DNA of 64,000 bases from NCBI RefSeq assembly GCF_030867385.1, contig NZ_JAPFBJ010000001.1, positions 1,302,001-1,366,000 on the forward strand, given 5' to 3'. Shown here piece by piece: positions 43,255-51,929 of the stretch (its first letter is position 1; each line of letters opens with the position of its first letter). Source of the stretch: Sphingobium sp. DEHP117. Lineage in GTDB: Bacteria > Pseudomonadota > Alphaproteobacteria > Sphingomonadales > Sphingomonadaceae. A program made the position numbers and the translations under genes. The notes beneath the pieces were generated by a model. That model was not told the DNA's origin. It was given only the letters and a program-made list of their open reading frames with translations, and did no database searches.

Positions 43255-43869
43255 ATGACGAAGCGCACCAGCGCCAAATACAAGCTCGACCGCCGGATGG
43301 GCGAAAACATCTGGGGTCGCCCGAAATCCCCGGTCAACAAGCGTGAATATGGCCCCGGCCAGCACGGCCAGCGCCGCAAGGGCAAGATGTCCGACTATGG
43401 CATCCAGCTGCGCGCCAAGCAGAAGCTGAAGGGCTATTACGGCGACATCACCGAGAAGCAGTTCAAGAAGAACTACACCGAAGCTTCGCGGATGAAGGGC
43501 GACACCGGCCAGAACCTGATCGGCCTGCTGGAGCGCCGCCTCGACGCAGTCGTCTATCGCGCCAAGTTCGCGCCGACGATCTTCTCCGCCCGCCAGCTCG
43601 TTTCGCACGGCCATATCTATGTGAACGGCGTGAAGTGCAACATCGCCAGCCGCCTCGTGAAGGTGGGTGACGAGATCACTCTGGGCAAGAAGGCCCGCGA
43701 GATGGCGCTGGTGATGGAGGCGCAGAGCCTCGCCGAGCGCGACATCCCCGACTATGTGGCGCCCGATGGCCCGGCGAAGGTGACCTATGTCCGCGTGCCC
43801 ACGCTGGACGAAGTGCCCTATGCCGTGAAGATGGAACCGAACCTCGTCGTCGAATTCTATTCGCGGTAA
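43255..43869 (+). CDS. rpsD: Ribosomal protein uS4
   Basis: Primary 16S rRNA-binding protein of the small subunit. The 204-residue product begins [20 protein letters not shown] and has the S4 RNA-binding domain ([33 protein letters not shown]). ATG 43255 follows GAAGGAAG. As in other alphaproteobacteria the gene stands alone rather than in the alpha operon. Confidence 0.97.
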   Translation: MTKRTSAKYKLDRRMGENIWGRPKSPVNKREYGPGQHGQRRKGKMSDYGIQLRAKQKLKGYYGDITEKQFKKNYTEASRMKGDTGQNLIGLLERRLDAVVYRAKFAPTIFSARQLVSHGHIYVNGVKCNIASRLVKVGDEITLGKKAREMALVMEAQSLAERDIPDYVAPDGPAKVTYVRVPTLDEVPYAVKMEPNLVVEFYSR

Positions 43870-43895
43870 CCTTTTACAGTTCAGCGATATATGCG

Positions 43896-43921
43896 AAGGG
43901 CGGCCGCTGGGTCGCCCTTTT
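43896..43921 (+). terminator. Terminator after rpsD
   Basis: AAGGGCG and CGCCCTT arms around a 10-base loop, then TTTTC, 26 bases beyond the rpsD stop. Confidence 0.75.
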
Positions 43922-43942
43922 CATTTGGTTCGAGGACATATC

Positions 43943-44941
43943 ATGACCATCCGCATGCCCGCCGAGTGGGAGCCGCACGAGTGGCTGTGGATCGGCTTTC
44001 CATGGAACCGGCAAGAATGGGGCGGCGCGGAGACGCTGGCCCGAGCGCAGGCGCAGATCTGCGCCTTTGCCGATGCCGTGCGCGCGGGGAGCAAGGGCGA
44101 GGAAGTGCGCCTCGTCTGCAATGATGAGGGGAGCGCCGGGCAGGCGCGTGCCTTGCTCAAGAGCGATACGCGGATCGTTGTCGAGCGCATTGGTGACGTC
44201 TGGCTGCGCGATACCGGGCCGATCGGTGTCGTCGACGGCGCGGGCGTACGTTCGCTTGCGGATTTTCGCTTCAACGGCTGGGGCGGCAAATATGAGATGC
44301 CGGGCGATGAAGACATCGGCGCCCGGCTCGCGGCCACTTGCCCCCTGCCCCGCCGCTCCGTGCCGCTCATCTTGGAGGGCGGCGCGGTCGATAGTGATGG
44401 CACCGGGCTGTTCGTCACCACCGAGGAGTGCCTGCTCAACCCCAATCGCAATCCGGGGCTGGACCGCCGCCAGATCGAGACGCTGTTGGCGGGCAGCCTG
44501 GGGTTAACCGACATGCTGTGGCTGGGCGATGGCCTCGTCAACGATCATACCGACGGCCATGTCGACAACCTTGCCCGCTTCGTCGCGCCGGGAGTGATCG
44601 CGATCCCGGAGGCGAGCACGGACGATGACCCCAATGCCGCAATCTATGCGGACGCTTGCGACAGGGCCAACGCGCACGGACTCACTGTCGCACCCATACC
44701 TTCGCCGGGCCGGGTGGAAGCGGGCGGAGCGATCGTTCCCGCATCCTATATGAACTTCCTCATCGGCAATGCGGCCGTCATCGTGCCCGCCTATGGCCGC
44801 CCGAACGACGCGGCGGCGGTCGAAGCACTCAGGCCATTTTTTCCGGGACGGGAGGTTGTAGCCTTGCCGTCCGATGCGATATTGGCAGGCGGCGGCAGCT
44901 TCCACTGCACCAGCCAGCAGATGCCGAGGGGGATGGGATGA
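43943..44941 (+). CDS. aguA: Agmatine deiminase
   Basis: Hydrolyses agmatine to N-carbamoylputrescine and ammonia on the arginine-decarboxylase route to putrescine. The 332-residue pentein shows PAEWEPHEWLWIGFPWN, the substrate-binding WLRDTGP, FRFNGWGGKY, LEGGAVDSDG, the catalytic His in NDHTDGHVDN and catalytic Cys in GGGSFHCTSQQMP at the end. ATG 43943 is preceded by GAGGAC. Its stop overlaps the next start. Confidence 0.95.
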   Translation: MTIRMPAEWEPHEWLWIGFPWNRQEWGGAETLARAQAQICAFADAVRAGSKGEEVRLVCNDEGSAGQARALLKSDTRIVVERIGDVWLRDTGPIGVVDGAGVRSLADFRFNGWGGKYEMPGDEDIGARLAATCPLPRRSVPLILEGGAVDSDGTGLFVTTEECLLNPNRNPGLDRRQIETLLAGSLGLTDMLWLGDGLVNDHTDGHVDNLARFVAPGVIAIPEASTDDDPNAAIYADACDRANAHGLTVAPIPSPGRVEAGGAIVPASYMNFLIGNAAVIVPAYGRPNDAAAVEALRPFFPGREVVALPSDAILAGGGSFHCTSQQMPRGMG

Positions 44942-45252
44942 TACGTGCATGGCTTCTTGCGCCCATCCTGGCTTTCGTTGGCCAGGCCTTGTCCGCTCAG
45001 ACGCCGGAAGATTATCCGTTGGACGCGCTTAGAGAGGGGCGTCAAGGAACAACGTCGCTGAGGCTAGCTGTAGCTAAAGATGGATCCGTTAAGGGTTGTT
45101 TGATTCTGGAATCTTCTGGTCATGTTGATCTCGACGCAGCAAGTTGTGAGAGAATGATCCGCCGCGCTCGCTTTAAGCCAGCGAACGATCAGAACGGTGC
45201 CCCGATTGATTCTACCTATGACATGCGTTTCGTATGGAAAATACCGCAATGA
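44938..45252 (+). CDS. Small exported TonB C-terminal-domain-like protein
   Basis: A 104-residue protein with a signal peptide (RAWLLAPILAFVGQALSAQ) and a TonB-like C-terminal fold: SLRLAVAKDGSVKGCLILES, then CERMIRRARFKPANDQNG and an aromatic end (FVWKIPQ). It is coupled to both neighbours by ATGA overlaps. Its second half (about 45060-45240) is visibly less GC-rich than aguA and aguB. No Pro-rich linker or membrane anchor typical of full TonB is present, so it is a soluble periplasmic variant. The role in a putrescine operon is unclear. Confidence 0.7.
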   Translation: MIRAWLLAPILAFVGQALSAQTPEDYPLDALREGRQGTTSLRLAVAKDGSVKGCLILESSGHVDLDAASCERMIRRARFKPANDQNGAPIDSTYDMRFVWKIPQ

Positions 45253-46121
45253 CCACTGCCACGCCTCCCCGCGCCACCGTCGCCGCGCTGCAACTCGCCT
45301 TCACCGATGACATGGCGGCCAATATCGCCGCTGTGGAAAGCGCCGCGCGTCAGGCCGCGGCGCGCGGGGCGAAGATCATCCTGCCGCCCGAATTGTTCGA
45401 GGGGCCATATTTCTGCACGGTGGAGGACGAGGCGCTGTTCGCCCGCGCCATGCCCACGGCCGAGCATCCGGCCGTGCTTGCCATGCAGGCGCTCGCGGCG
45501 GAGCTTGGCGTCTATATCCCCACCAGCTTTTTCGAGCGGGACGGCCAGCATCATTACAACAGCCTTGCGATGATCGACGACACGGGCGCGATCATGGGCG
45601 TCTATCGCAAGAGCCACATCCCGGACGGACCGGGCTATGAGGAGAAATATTATTTCCGCCCCGGCAACAGCGGATTCAAGGTGTGGCCGACCAAATACGG
45701 CACTATCGGCGTGGGTATATGCTGGGACCAGTGGTATCCCGAAACCGCGCGGATCATGGCGCTGATGGGCGCGGAAATGCTTCTCTTCCCAACCGCCATC
45801 GGCTCGGAGCCGTATGACACGGAGCTTGACACCAGCCGCATGTGGCGGCGGGCGATGGTGGGCCACGCCGTCTCAAACTGTATGCCGGTGATCGCGGCCA
45901 ACCGCATCGGCAATGACGGCGTGGAGGGCGGCCAGAGCTATTACGGTCACAGCTTCATCGCCGACGAATGGGGGGACCTGGTTGCTGAGGTCGAGGATTG
46001 GCAGACCGGGGCGCTGGTCGCCACGCTGGATCTGGAGCGGGCGCGCAGGCATCGCGCGGGGATGGGCTTCTTCCGCGACCGGCGGCCGGACCTCTACCAG
46101 CGCCTCGCGCAGGACATCTGA
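45249..46121 (+). CDS. aguB: N-carbamoylputrescine amidase
   Basis: Nitrilase-family enzyme releasing putrescine, CO2 and ammonia. The 290-residue product carries the Glu-Lys-Cys triad: Glu in ILPPELFEGPYF, Lys in YRKSHIPDGPGYEEKYYF and Cys in GVGICWDQWYPE. ATG 45249 overlaps the preceding stop. With aguA it completes the agmatine route. folK starts directly at its end. Confidence 0.95.
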   Translation: MTTATPPRATVAALQLAFTDDMAANIAAVESAARQAAARGAKIILPPELFEGPYFCTVEDEALFARAMPTAEHPAVLAMQALAAELGVYIPTSFFERDGQHHYNSLAMIDDTGAIMGVYRKSHIPDGPGYEEKYYFRPGNSGFKVWPTKYGTIGVGICWDQWYPETARIMALMGAEMLLFPTAIGSEPYDTELDTSRMWRRAMVGHAVSNCMPVIAANRIGNDGVEGGQSYYGHSFIADEWGDLVAEVEDWQTGALVATLDLERARRHRAGMGFFRDRRPDLYQRLAQDI

Positions 46122-46628
46122 GTGGGCAAGGGCAGGCATCGCTACGCGATTGCGCTCGGCTCCAACCAGCCACGCTCGCGCACGCTCACACCGCACAGAC
46201 TGGTGGAAAAGGCGATGGAGCGCCTGTCGCGCAAGCCCTTCGCCGCGATTGCTCAGTCCAACATCATCGAGACCGCGCCGCTCGGCCCCTCCCGCCGCCG
46301 CTATGCCAATGCGTGCATGATCGTGGAGACGCGGCTCGATCCGCCTGAGCTGCTCGACAAGCTGCACAAGATCGAGCGCAAGGCCGGGCGCAAGCGCCGC
46401 CGCGTCTGGGGCGCGCGCACGCTGGACCTCGACATCATCCTGTGGAGTGGCGGCATGTGGGGCAGCGATGGCCTCGTCATCCCCCACCCCGCCTTTCGCG
46501 CGCGCGGCTTCGTTTTGAGACCGCTCGAGGGGGTCGCGCCGCGCTGGCGCGATCCGGTGACGGGCCTGCGCATCGCCCATTTGCGCTCCCGCCTGGAAAA
46601 ACCGCGTTGCCCGCCCGGAAGCGGTTGA
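46122..46628 (+). CDS. folK: HPPK (folate pyrophosphokinase)
   Basis: Transfers pyrophosphate from ATP to 6-hydroxymethyl-dihydropterin in folate synthesis. The 168-residue protein has YAIALGSNQPRSR, QSNIIETAPLGPSRRRYANA and the signature RRVWGARTLDLDIILW then IPHPAFRARGFVL. The GTG start directly follows the aguB stop. It is slightly C-terminally basic but complete. Confidence 0.93.
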   Translation: MGKGRHRYAIALGSNQPRSRTLTPHRLVEKAMERLSRKPFAAIAQSNIIETAPLGPSRRRYANACMIVETRLDPPELLDKLHKIERKAGRKRRRVWGARTLDLDIILWSGGMWGSDGLVIPHPAFRARGFVLRPLEGVAPRWRDPVTGLRIAHLRSRLEKPRCPPGSG

Positions 46629-46693
46629 CCGCGCCGCCAGCCCCGACTAGGTGAACCCCTGTTTGCAGGCGCACGCATCAGCTGCGCACCTGC

Positions 46694-46769
46694 GGGCCCT
46701 TAGCTCAGTCGGTAGAGCAACTGACTTTTAATCAGTAGGTCGCTGGTTCGAATCCAGCAGGGCTCACCA
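46694..46769 (+). tRNA. tRNA-Lys (TTT anticodon)
   Basis: Acceptor GGGCCCT pairs with AGGGCTC; D arm GCTC-GAGC; anticodon stem ACTGA-TCAGT with loop CTTTTAA (anticodon TTT); T arm GCTGG-CCAGC; encoded CCA. An integrase remnant begins just downstream. Confidence 0.97.
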
Positions 46770-46782
46770 TATTTTCAATGGC

Positions 46783-47034
46783 TTACCGACACGCGATTTC
46801 GTCACCTTTGCGGGCCATCATGGTTGGCGCTGTACGGCGCAGGTACTGCCTACCGCAGTCCTCCATCAACGGTTCGTGTATCTTGGTGGCGCCGGTGATC
46901 GGCGTGTTGCGTGTGGTCGTGAATATAAGATCGCAACTGCCCTGGCGCGGGACGTCTTCGAGCACCGCCAGCATGAAGGGCGAGAGCGGGACGACATTGG
47001 GTCGGCCGTTCTTGCATTTTGCTCTGCCCCTTAC
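46783..47034 (-). pseudogene. Phage/ICE integrase fragment
   Basis: Minus-strand translation gives RAKCKNGRPNVVPLSPFM, then LIFTTTRNTPITGATKIHEP, matching the middle of tyrosine recombinases (KNGRPHxVPLS and VFTTTxxTPxxG region). The catalytic Arg-His-Arg-Tyr part is missing and the following residues look degenerate. It continues in frame straight after the stop of the receptor remnant. Position next to a tRNA 3' end fits an old integration. Confidence 0.6.
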
Positions 47035-47892
47035 CTACCATCGCCGGGAAACTGTCACCTGGAAGTTGCGAGGATGCAATGGCGTGAACTGCGGTGTGCT
47101 GCGGACGGAAAACGGGTTGCCGAAGGCGAAGCTGTCGGCGCTGCTGTCGAGCAGATTGCTCGCAAACATTCCGAAGGTCCAGCCGCCCCTGCCCAATGAC
47201 AGCGACGGATCGACCGTCGCATAACCGCCCATCCTGCGGTCCAATCCGGGGTCGAGGCTTAGGCGCGCCCGTCCCGTATATCGGACGAAGAGCCCCGCCT
47301 CACCCGCCCATTCACCGAACGAGAGGGCGCGGGTTCCCGCGATCCGGCCGGACAAGTCCGGCACCACCGGCAAATGGGCGTTATCGGGAACCCGTATGTC
47401 GAACGACTTCTCCAGCCGTGCATGTTGCACCTGCGCACCACCCTCGATCCGCCAGCCACCATGGTGCCACACCAAGCTGATGTCCGCACCGTCGACGGTG
47501 CCGCCCCCCACATCGCGCGCTATCTGCGAATATATGAAGTCGTTGGGTTGCTAGTTGAAGCCGGTGGGCCTAGCCCTTTGATCAGATAATCATGGGAGCG
47601 GGGCGATGGGGGATGGACCGACGAATGAGTGGCGCCGTGGCTGGCGCCCACTGCTCGCCTCGACAATCGGCTAAGGCACCGGGATGGCCAATCTGTCGAT
47701 GACCGCCCCGCTGAGCCGTTTTAAAGCCGACTTCGAAAGCATCGACAGTTTCCGGCCGGATTGGGAGCCGGGCTGCGGCGGCTGTCGACGCCGCAGCATT
47801 GAAAGAACCCGATCGAAATCCTGCGAATAGGTGAAATAGACATTCGACCGATCGGCAACCTCGTAACGCACCGTCGCGCGCGGCGTGAATTA
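47035..47892 (-). pseudogene. TonB-dependent receptor, broken C-terminal half
   Basis: The last part is intact barrel: DFIYSQIARDVGGGTVDG, then GYATVDPSLSLGRGGWTFGM, ending FQVTVSRRW with the terminal aromatic residue. Upstream the frame is interrupted by TAG (47551 region, in FN-stop-QPNDF). Further upstream, receptor motifs occur in two different frames (FTPRATVRYEVADRSN and RPETVDAFEVGFKT), showing at least one frameshift. Plug and N-terminus are absent; homology ends near 47892. Not functional. Confidence 0.75.
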
Positions 47893-47897
47893 ATCCG

Positions 47898-48452
47898 CGA
47901 CGGCCACAAGCGACCGAACGGTTGCTGCCGCTTACCGAAGAGCTAGGTATATCGGTGCTCGTAATGCAGCCTTTGCGCTGGGGCGTGCTGCTCGCTGATC
48001 CAACGGCGGATGAACTGGCCGCGCTTGAAGTGGGCGATTGGGGCGCTGCCATTCTACGCTGGATACTTTCCGATGCGCGTGTTTCTTCGGTTCTGACCGC
48101 GACGTCGCGCTCGGGCCGGATTGCTGCGAACGCGGCAGCGGCGCGTCAGGAGCCGTTCGATACTGCGCAGCGGTCCTTGGTCGAACGGATTTTGGATCGC
48201 GGACCGAGGCAACGCGACACGCGCCCGCGGCCTTCGGCCGAGCTGGCAGATGAACTTCGTCAGTTCCTGTCGCAACGGCTCGGCGCGAGCTTTTGCGATA
48301 CGTGTCTCGCGCGATTTCTCGCGGCCGATTTGCAAACGATCGCCACGGCGCGCATCGATTTGAGCACCGATCTATTTGCGCAGGAAGTTGGAGCGTGTCT
48401 CAACTGCGGCAATGAAGGCCCCATGATCCGATCTCGCACCATCATGCGCTGA
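47898..48452 (+). pseudogene. Aldo-keto reductase C-terminal fragment with zinc-ribbon tail
   Basis: An open stretch without the N-terminal barrel. Residues read ERLLPLTEELGISVLVMQPL then AAILRWILSDARVSSVLTAT, the closing part of an aldo-keto reductase, with GRIAANAAAARQ. It is followed by about 75 residues with two CxxC pairs (SFCDTCLARFL and GACLNCGNEGP) that look like a small zinc domain found on unrelated proteins. The Asp-Tyr-Lys-His catalytic residues are missing. It begins where the receptor remnant ends, head to head. Confidence 0.6.
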
Positions 48453-48466
48453 GCAGGAGAGAATGA

Positions 48467-49456
48467 TCATTGCCCGAAGTCCTCGGTATCGATGGTGTGG
48501 CGCATGACCTCCGGGTAGCGATGGCCAGAGATCGTTTGATGGTTGATGATGGCGCCGGCTTCGTTAAGGATTTCATCCGAAACCTCACACGCCAGTGCGT
48601 CGAAATTTTCGCGCAGATGAGCAACGCTTGTAGTGCCGGGAATAGGATACACATGGTCGCCCTGTGCGAGCAGCCATGCCAAAGCTAACTGGGCGGGTCT
48701 CAAACCTTCTCTCGCGGCTAGCGCATCAAACTGGGCTAAGGGTAAAAGGTTCTTCGGCCAGTTTTCCGTACTGAAACGTGGATGGGTCAAGCGCAGATCG
48801 TTCTCCCCCAGCGTGCCCACATCCTTGAACTCTCCGCCGAGCGCGCCACGTGCCAGTGGAGAGAACGCGACAAGCGCTATACCGAGCTCCCTGGTTGCTG
48901 CGAGCACGCCCAGCTCAACGTTGCGTGACCAAAGGGAATATTCCGATTGCACCGCCGCCATCGGATGGACCGCATGCGCCTCACGAATATGTGCCGCTGA
49001 CCATTCCGAGACACCATAGGCGCCGATCTTGCCTGCCTCTATAGCCCGGGCCATCGCGCCCACACTGTCGGCAATCGGTACCTTGGGGTCGAACCGGTGC
49101 ATGTAAAACAGGTCGATATGATCTGTTCCAAGACGCTTCAGACTCTCGTCAAGCGAGGCTGAAATCGATGCCGGGGAACAGTCGATGCCTCGGCGCGGCC
49201 CGTCGACAATGATGCCCGTCTTGCTGGCAAGCAGAAATTCGTCGCGCCGGTGCATGACCGCCCCTGCCAGCAGCTCTTCATTCGCACCCTTGCCATAGAT
49301 ATTCGCGGTATCGAGATGATCATAGCCGAGGTCGAGCGCTTCATTCAGCAAGCGCACCTTGTCATCATGAACCGGCGGGCCGCCGTAGGCCCAGCTGAGG
49401 TTCATGCATCCCAGACCAATGGGGTGCACGTCGCGACCGGCAACGCGTCGTCTCAT
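48467..49456 (-). CDS. Aldo-keto reductase
   Basis: A 329-residue NADPH-dependent oxidoreductase of the YajO/AKR13-like kind. The barrel starts HPIGLGCMNLSWAYGG. The tetrad is Asp in YDHLDTANIYGKG with its Tyr, Lys in LLASKTGII and His in DLFYMHRFDP. Cofactor-binding PIPGTTSVAHLRENFDAL is intact. ATG 49456 is preferred over ATG 49465 because GGAAGG is 9 bases upstream. The ATG overlaps the stop of a 28-codon ORF (49542-49456, TGATG). Substrate unknown. Confidence 0.88.
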   Translation of the reverse strand: MRRRVAGRDVHPIGLGCMNLSWAYGGPPVHDDKVRLLNEALDLGYDHLDTANIYGKGANEELLAGAVMHRRDEFLLASKTGIIVDGPRRGIDCSPASISASLDESLKRLGTDHIDLFYMHRFDPKVPIADSVGAMARAIEAGKIGAYGVSEWSAAHIREAHAVHPMAAVQSEYSLWSRNVELGVLAATRELGIALVAFSPLARGALGGEFKDVGTLGENDLRLTHPRFSTENWPKNLLPLAQFDALAAREGLRPAQLALAWLLAQGDHVYPIPGTTSVAHLRENFDALACEVSDEILNEAGAIINHQTISGHRYPEVMRHTIDTEDFGQ

Positions 49457-49711
49457 CAGCTCCATCCTTCCTGCTGCGCGCGTCTGGCCGCCAATTCACC
49501 GCCCACGCGATGGCAACTCACCACCTGTTCGACCGATGACATTTTGTGGATTCTCCCTCACCGCAAACCCCGATATCCCCCCGCCGATTTTATGGCAATG
49601 TCGGCCCGTCCCATGCCGACTGGAGTTTCGACTATTTGCGCCGCAGCGATCATCCACCCAGAACCTGGCAAGAGATGGCGCTGAACACCTCTCCGAAAGC
49701 GACGTTTTCCT
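49457..49711. other. Gap with one tiny coupled ORF, otherwise nothing recognised
   Basis: The minus strand has a 28-codon ORF (ATG 49542 to TGA 49456) whose stop overlaps the aldo-keto reductase start. It could be a leader or the end of a lost gene. Forward reading frames of up to 114 codons cross into the AsnC gene antisense and match nothing I know. No clear promoter is seen. Confidence 0.3.
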
Positions 49712-50182
49712 CTATATCGGAACCGCTGTGGTGTACTTCACTTGCGCAAGGGCAAAGTATGACGATCCCGTCTCGACGGAAGGGTGTCGCAGCACAGTGC
49801 GCATCAGAAACCGGTTATAGTCTTCGACATCGGCCACAAGAATCCGCAGCATATAGTCCCATTCGCCGGACATCGCATAGCATTCGATGATCTCGTCCCG
49901 CGATGCGATGAAGTCCTCGAAGGCCTCGGTAGTTTCTGCCGAATGGTTCTTGATCTTGATATGACAGATCACGTTGACACCGCGCCCTACGCGCGCAGCA
50001 TCGACCAAGCGCACCTGTCGCCCCAGGACGCCATCGGCCTCCAGCGCGCGCATGCGGCGCCAGCATGACGCGGTCGAGGCGCCCACCCGCTCGGCCAGTT
50101 CGGCGTGGCTGATCGACGCGTCCCGTTGCAGTTCGTGCAGCAATTTACGATCGATCGGATCAAGTGTTCGAACTGTGGTCAC
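49712..50182 (-). CDS. Lrp/AsnC-family regulator
   Basis: A 156-residue amino-acid-responsive regulator. HTH: LDPIDRKLLHELQRDASISH then AELAERVGASTASCWRRMRAL. RAM effector domain: ECYAMSGEWDYMLRILVADV. Its start overlaps the maiA stop (ATGA), so it is coupled to the tyrosine catabolic genes and probably responds to phenylalanine, tyrosine or a derivative. That ligand is inference from context. Confidence 0.93.
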   Translation of the reverse strand: MTTVRTLDPIDRKLLHELQRDASISHAELAERVGASTASCWRRMRALEADGVLGRQVRLVDAARVGRGVNVICHIKIKNHSAETTEAFEDFIASRDEIIECYAMSGEWDYMLRILVADVEDYNRFLMRTVLRHPSVETGSSYFALAQVKYTTAVPI

Positions 50183-50829
50183 GAGGCCGCTCCATCAGCA
50201 TCCGGCTGGACTTCGGGCGCGGCACGCACAAAGGCATCAATGGTCTTGCAACGCTCATCGATAGCGACGAGCGCCGGGTAGGCCGATAGATCGATGGCAA
50301 AGCGGCGGGCATTGTATATCTGCGGAATAAGGCAGCAGTCGGCGATGGTGGGGCTGTCGGCAAAACAGAAGCCCTTTCCATGTTCGCCAACCAGACGCTC
50401 CAGAGCTGCGAAGCCCTCGCCCATCCAGCGGCCAACCCAGGCCTGAACAGCCTGCTCCGATGCGGCGAATTCGCTGCGGAGCGCCTTGAGCACGCGCAAA
50501 TTGTTGAGCGGATGGATATCGCAGGCAATGATCAATGCCATCGAGCGGACCAACGCGCGCTGCATCGGGTCATGGGGTAACAGCGGTGGAGTGGGATAGC
50601 TTTCCTCGAGCCATTCCAGAATTGCCGGACTTTGGGTCAGGGGCTGCCCCTCCACCTCGATTGCCGGCACCAGGCCGTTGGCGGCAATCGCGCGATACAG
50701 CGCCCCGCCATGCTCGCCCCTCCGCAGATCATGCGTGACCTGCTCATAACACAACCGCTTGAGATTGAGCGCGATACGCACCCGGTAGGACGCGGAAGAG
50801 CGCCAGTAGCCATGAAGAACGATGCTCAT
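50179..50829 (-). CDS. maiA: Maleylacetoacetate isomerase (zeta-class GST)
   Basis: Glutathione-dependent cis-trans isomerisation of maleylacetoacetate to fumarylacetoacetate. The 216-residue product has the zeta motif HGYWRSSASYRVRIALNLKR (Ser-Ser, no Cys), the Pro in NGLVPAIEVEG, LTQSPAILEWLEE and the C-terminal helix domain with FADSPTIADCCLIPQIYNA. It diverges from phhA and precedes the Lrp/AsnC gene. Confidence 0.93.
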   Translation of the reverse strand: MSIVLHGYWRSSASYRVRIALNLKRLCYEQVTHDLRRGEHGGALYRAIAANGLVPAIEVEGQPLTQSPAILEWLEESYPTPPLLPHDPMQRALVRSMALIIACDIHPLNNLRVLKALRSEFAASEQAVQAWVGRWMGEGFAALERLVGEHGKGFCFADSPTIADCCLIPQIYNARRFAIDLSAYPALVAIDERCKTIDAFVRAAPEVQPDADGAAS

Positions 50830-51023
50830 GACTGGAAGCTTCCATCGAACCCGACTCGAGAGCTCCTGATTACTCTCTGGCAGCCAGACTCAATAACAGG
50901 GCGCGAGACGTTGAGACGAAGATTCATCATAAATCCCTCAATTATGATCCATATCTATCGATGATACCTCATTATTCGTGATATCTGAAACAATAATTCA
51001 TCAGGATATGCTATGTTCGCATC
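50830..51023. promoter_or_regulatory. Divergent control region maiA / phhA
   Basis: A 194-base gap that turns markedly AT-rich at 50920-51010 in an otherwise GC-rich area, as expected for paired promoters and Lrp-type binding. I see no exact consensus site. The phhA ribosome site is weak. Confidence 0.4.
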
Positions 51024-51905
51024 ATGGGAAACAGCAGCCAACCTCCACCCGGAGCGGCCATGGATTGGACTATTGCCCAAGATTGGGGTTCCTATAGCGC
51101 TGCCGAACATGAAATGTGGGATCGCCTGTTCGCGCGACAGACGGAAATGCTGCCCGCGCGCGTCGTTCCGGCGTTCATGGAGGGGCTTTACGTCCTGCGC
51201 ATGACGAAGCCCGGCATCCCCGACTTTGACGAGTTGAACGAGCGGCTGACGCGCGCGACCGGGTGGCAGGTTGTCGCAGTACCCGGACTGGTGCCTGACG
51301 AGATGTTTTTTGAGCATCTGGCCAACCGGCGATTTGTGGCGGGTCGCTTCATTCGTACACCCGAACAGCTCGATTACCTGCAGGAACCCGACATCTTTCA
51401 TGATGTGTTCGGGCATGTGCCGCTTCTCGTCCATCCGGTCTTTGCCGATTATATGCAGGCCTATGGCGAAGGCGGGCTGCGCGCCGCCAGCCTGGGCATG
51501 ATCGAAGCACTGGCGCGTCTCTACTGGTATACGGTCGAGTTCGGGCTCATCCGCGACGGCGGCGATCTGAAGCTATACGGTGCCGGCATTGTATCGTCCT
51601 ATGGCGAAAGCGTGTTCGCGCTCGACGATCCGTCTCCGCACCGGATCGCCTTCGACCTCCAGCGCGTCATGCGCACCTGCTACAGGATCGATGATTACCA
51701 ACAGAACTATTTCGTCATCGACAGCTTTGAGGACTTGCTGCGGCAAACCCGCGATGCCGACTTTGGCCCGATCTATGAGTGCTTGCGCGGGCACGAACCC
51801 ATCGATGTGGGCGTCCTGCTGCCCACGGACAATGTGATCCATACAGGCACGCAGGCCTATGCAAAATCAACTCTAAAGACGCCTTCGGCGCACTGGCTCC
51901 GCTAA
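51024..51905 (+). CDS. phhA: Phenylalanine 4-hydroxylase
   Basis: Iron- and tetrahydropterin-dependent conversion of phenylalanine to tyrosine. The 293-residue protein has the iron ligands His 126 and His 131 (DIFHDVFGHVPLL) and Glu 172 (WYTVEFGLI), plus YGAGIVSSYGES. The start is uncertain: ATG 51060 (MDWTIAQDW) has a better ribosome site (CGGAG), but the PPPGAA leader before it looks conserved in memory. First gene of phhA-hppD-VOC-fahA-phhB. Confidence 0.95.
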   Translation: MGNSSQPPPGAAMDWTIAQDWGSYSAAEHEMWDRLFARQTEMLPARVVPAFMEGLYVLRMTKPGIPDFDELNERLTRATGWQVVAVPGLVPDEMFFEHLANRRFVAGRFIRTPEQLDYLQEPDIFHDVFGHVPLLVHPVFADYMQAYGEGGLRAASLGMIEALARLYWYTVEFGLIRDGGDLKLYGAGIVSSYGESVFALDDPSPHRIAFDLQRVMRTCYRIDDYQQNYFVIDSFEDLLRQTRDADFGPIYECLRGHEPIDVGVLLPTDNVIHTGTQAYAKSTLKTPSAHWLR

Positions 51906-51929
51906 GAAATTCCGGGAAGGATGCTGCTC

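Noticed and set aside
46876..47199. 107-codon plus-strand ORF after tRNA-Lys
   Set aside because: It is antisense to the integrase and receptor remnants, whose motifs are recognisable on the minus strand.
49546..49890. 114-codon plus-strand ORF before and across the Lrp/AsnC gene
   Set aside because: The second half is antisense to the regulator, and the first half matches no family I know and has no clear ribosome site.
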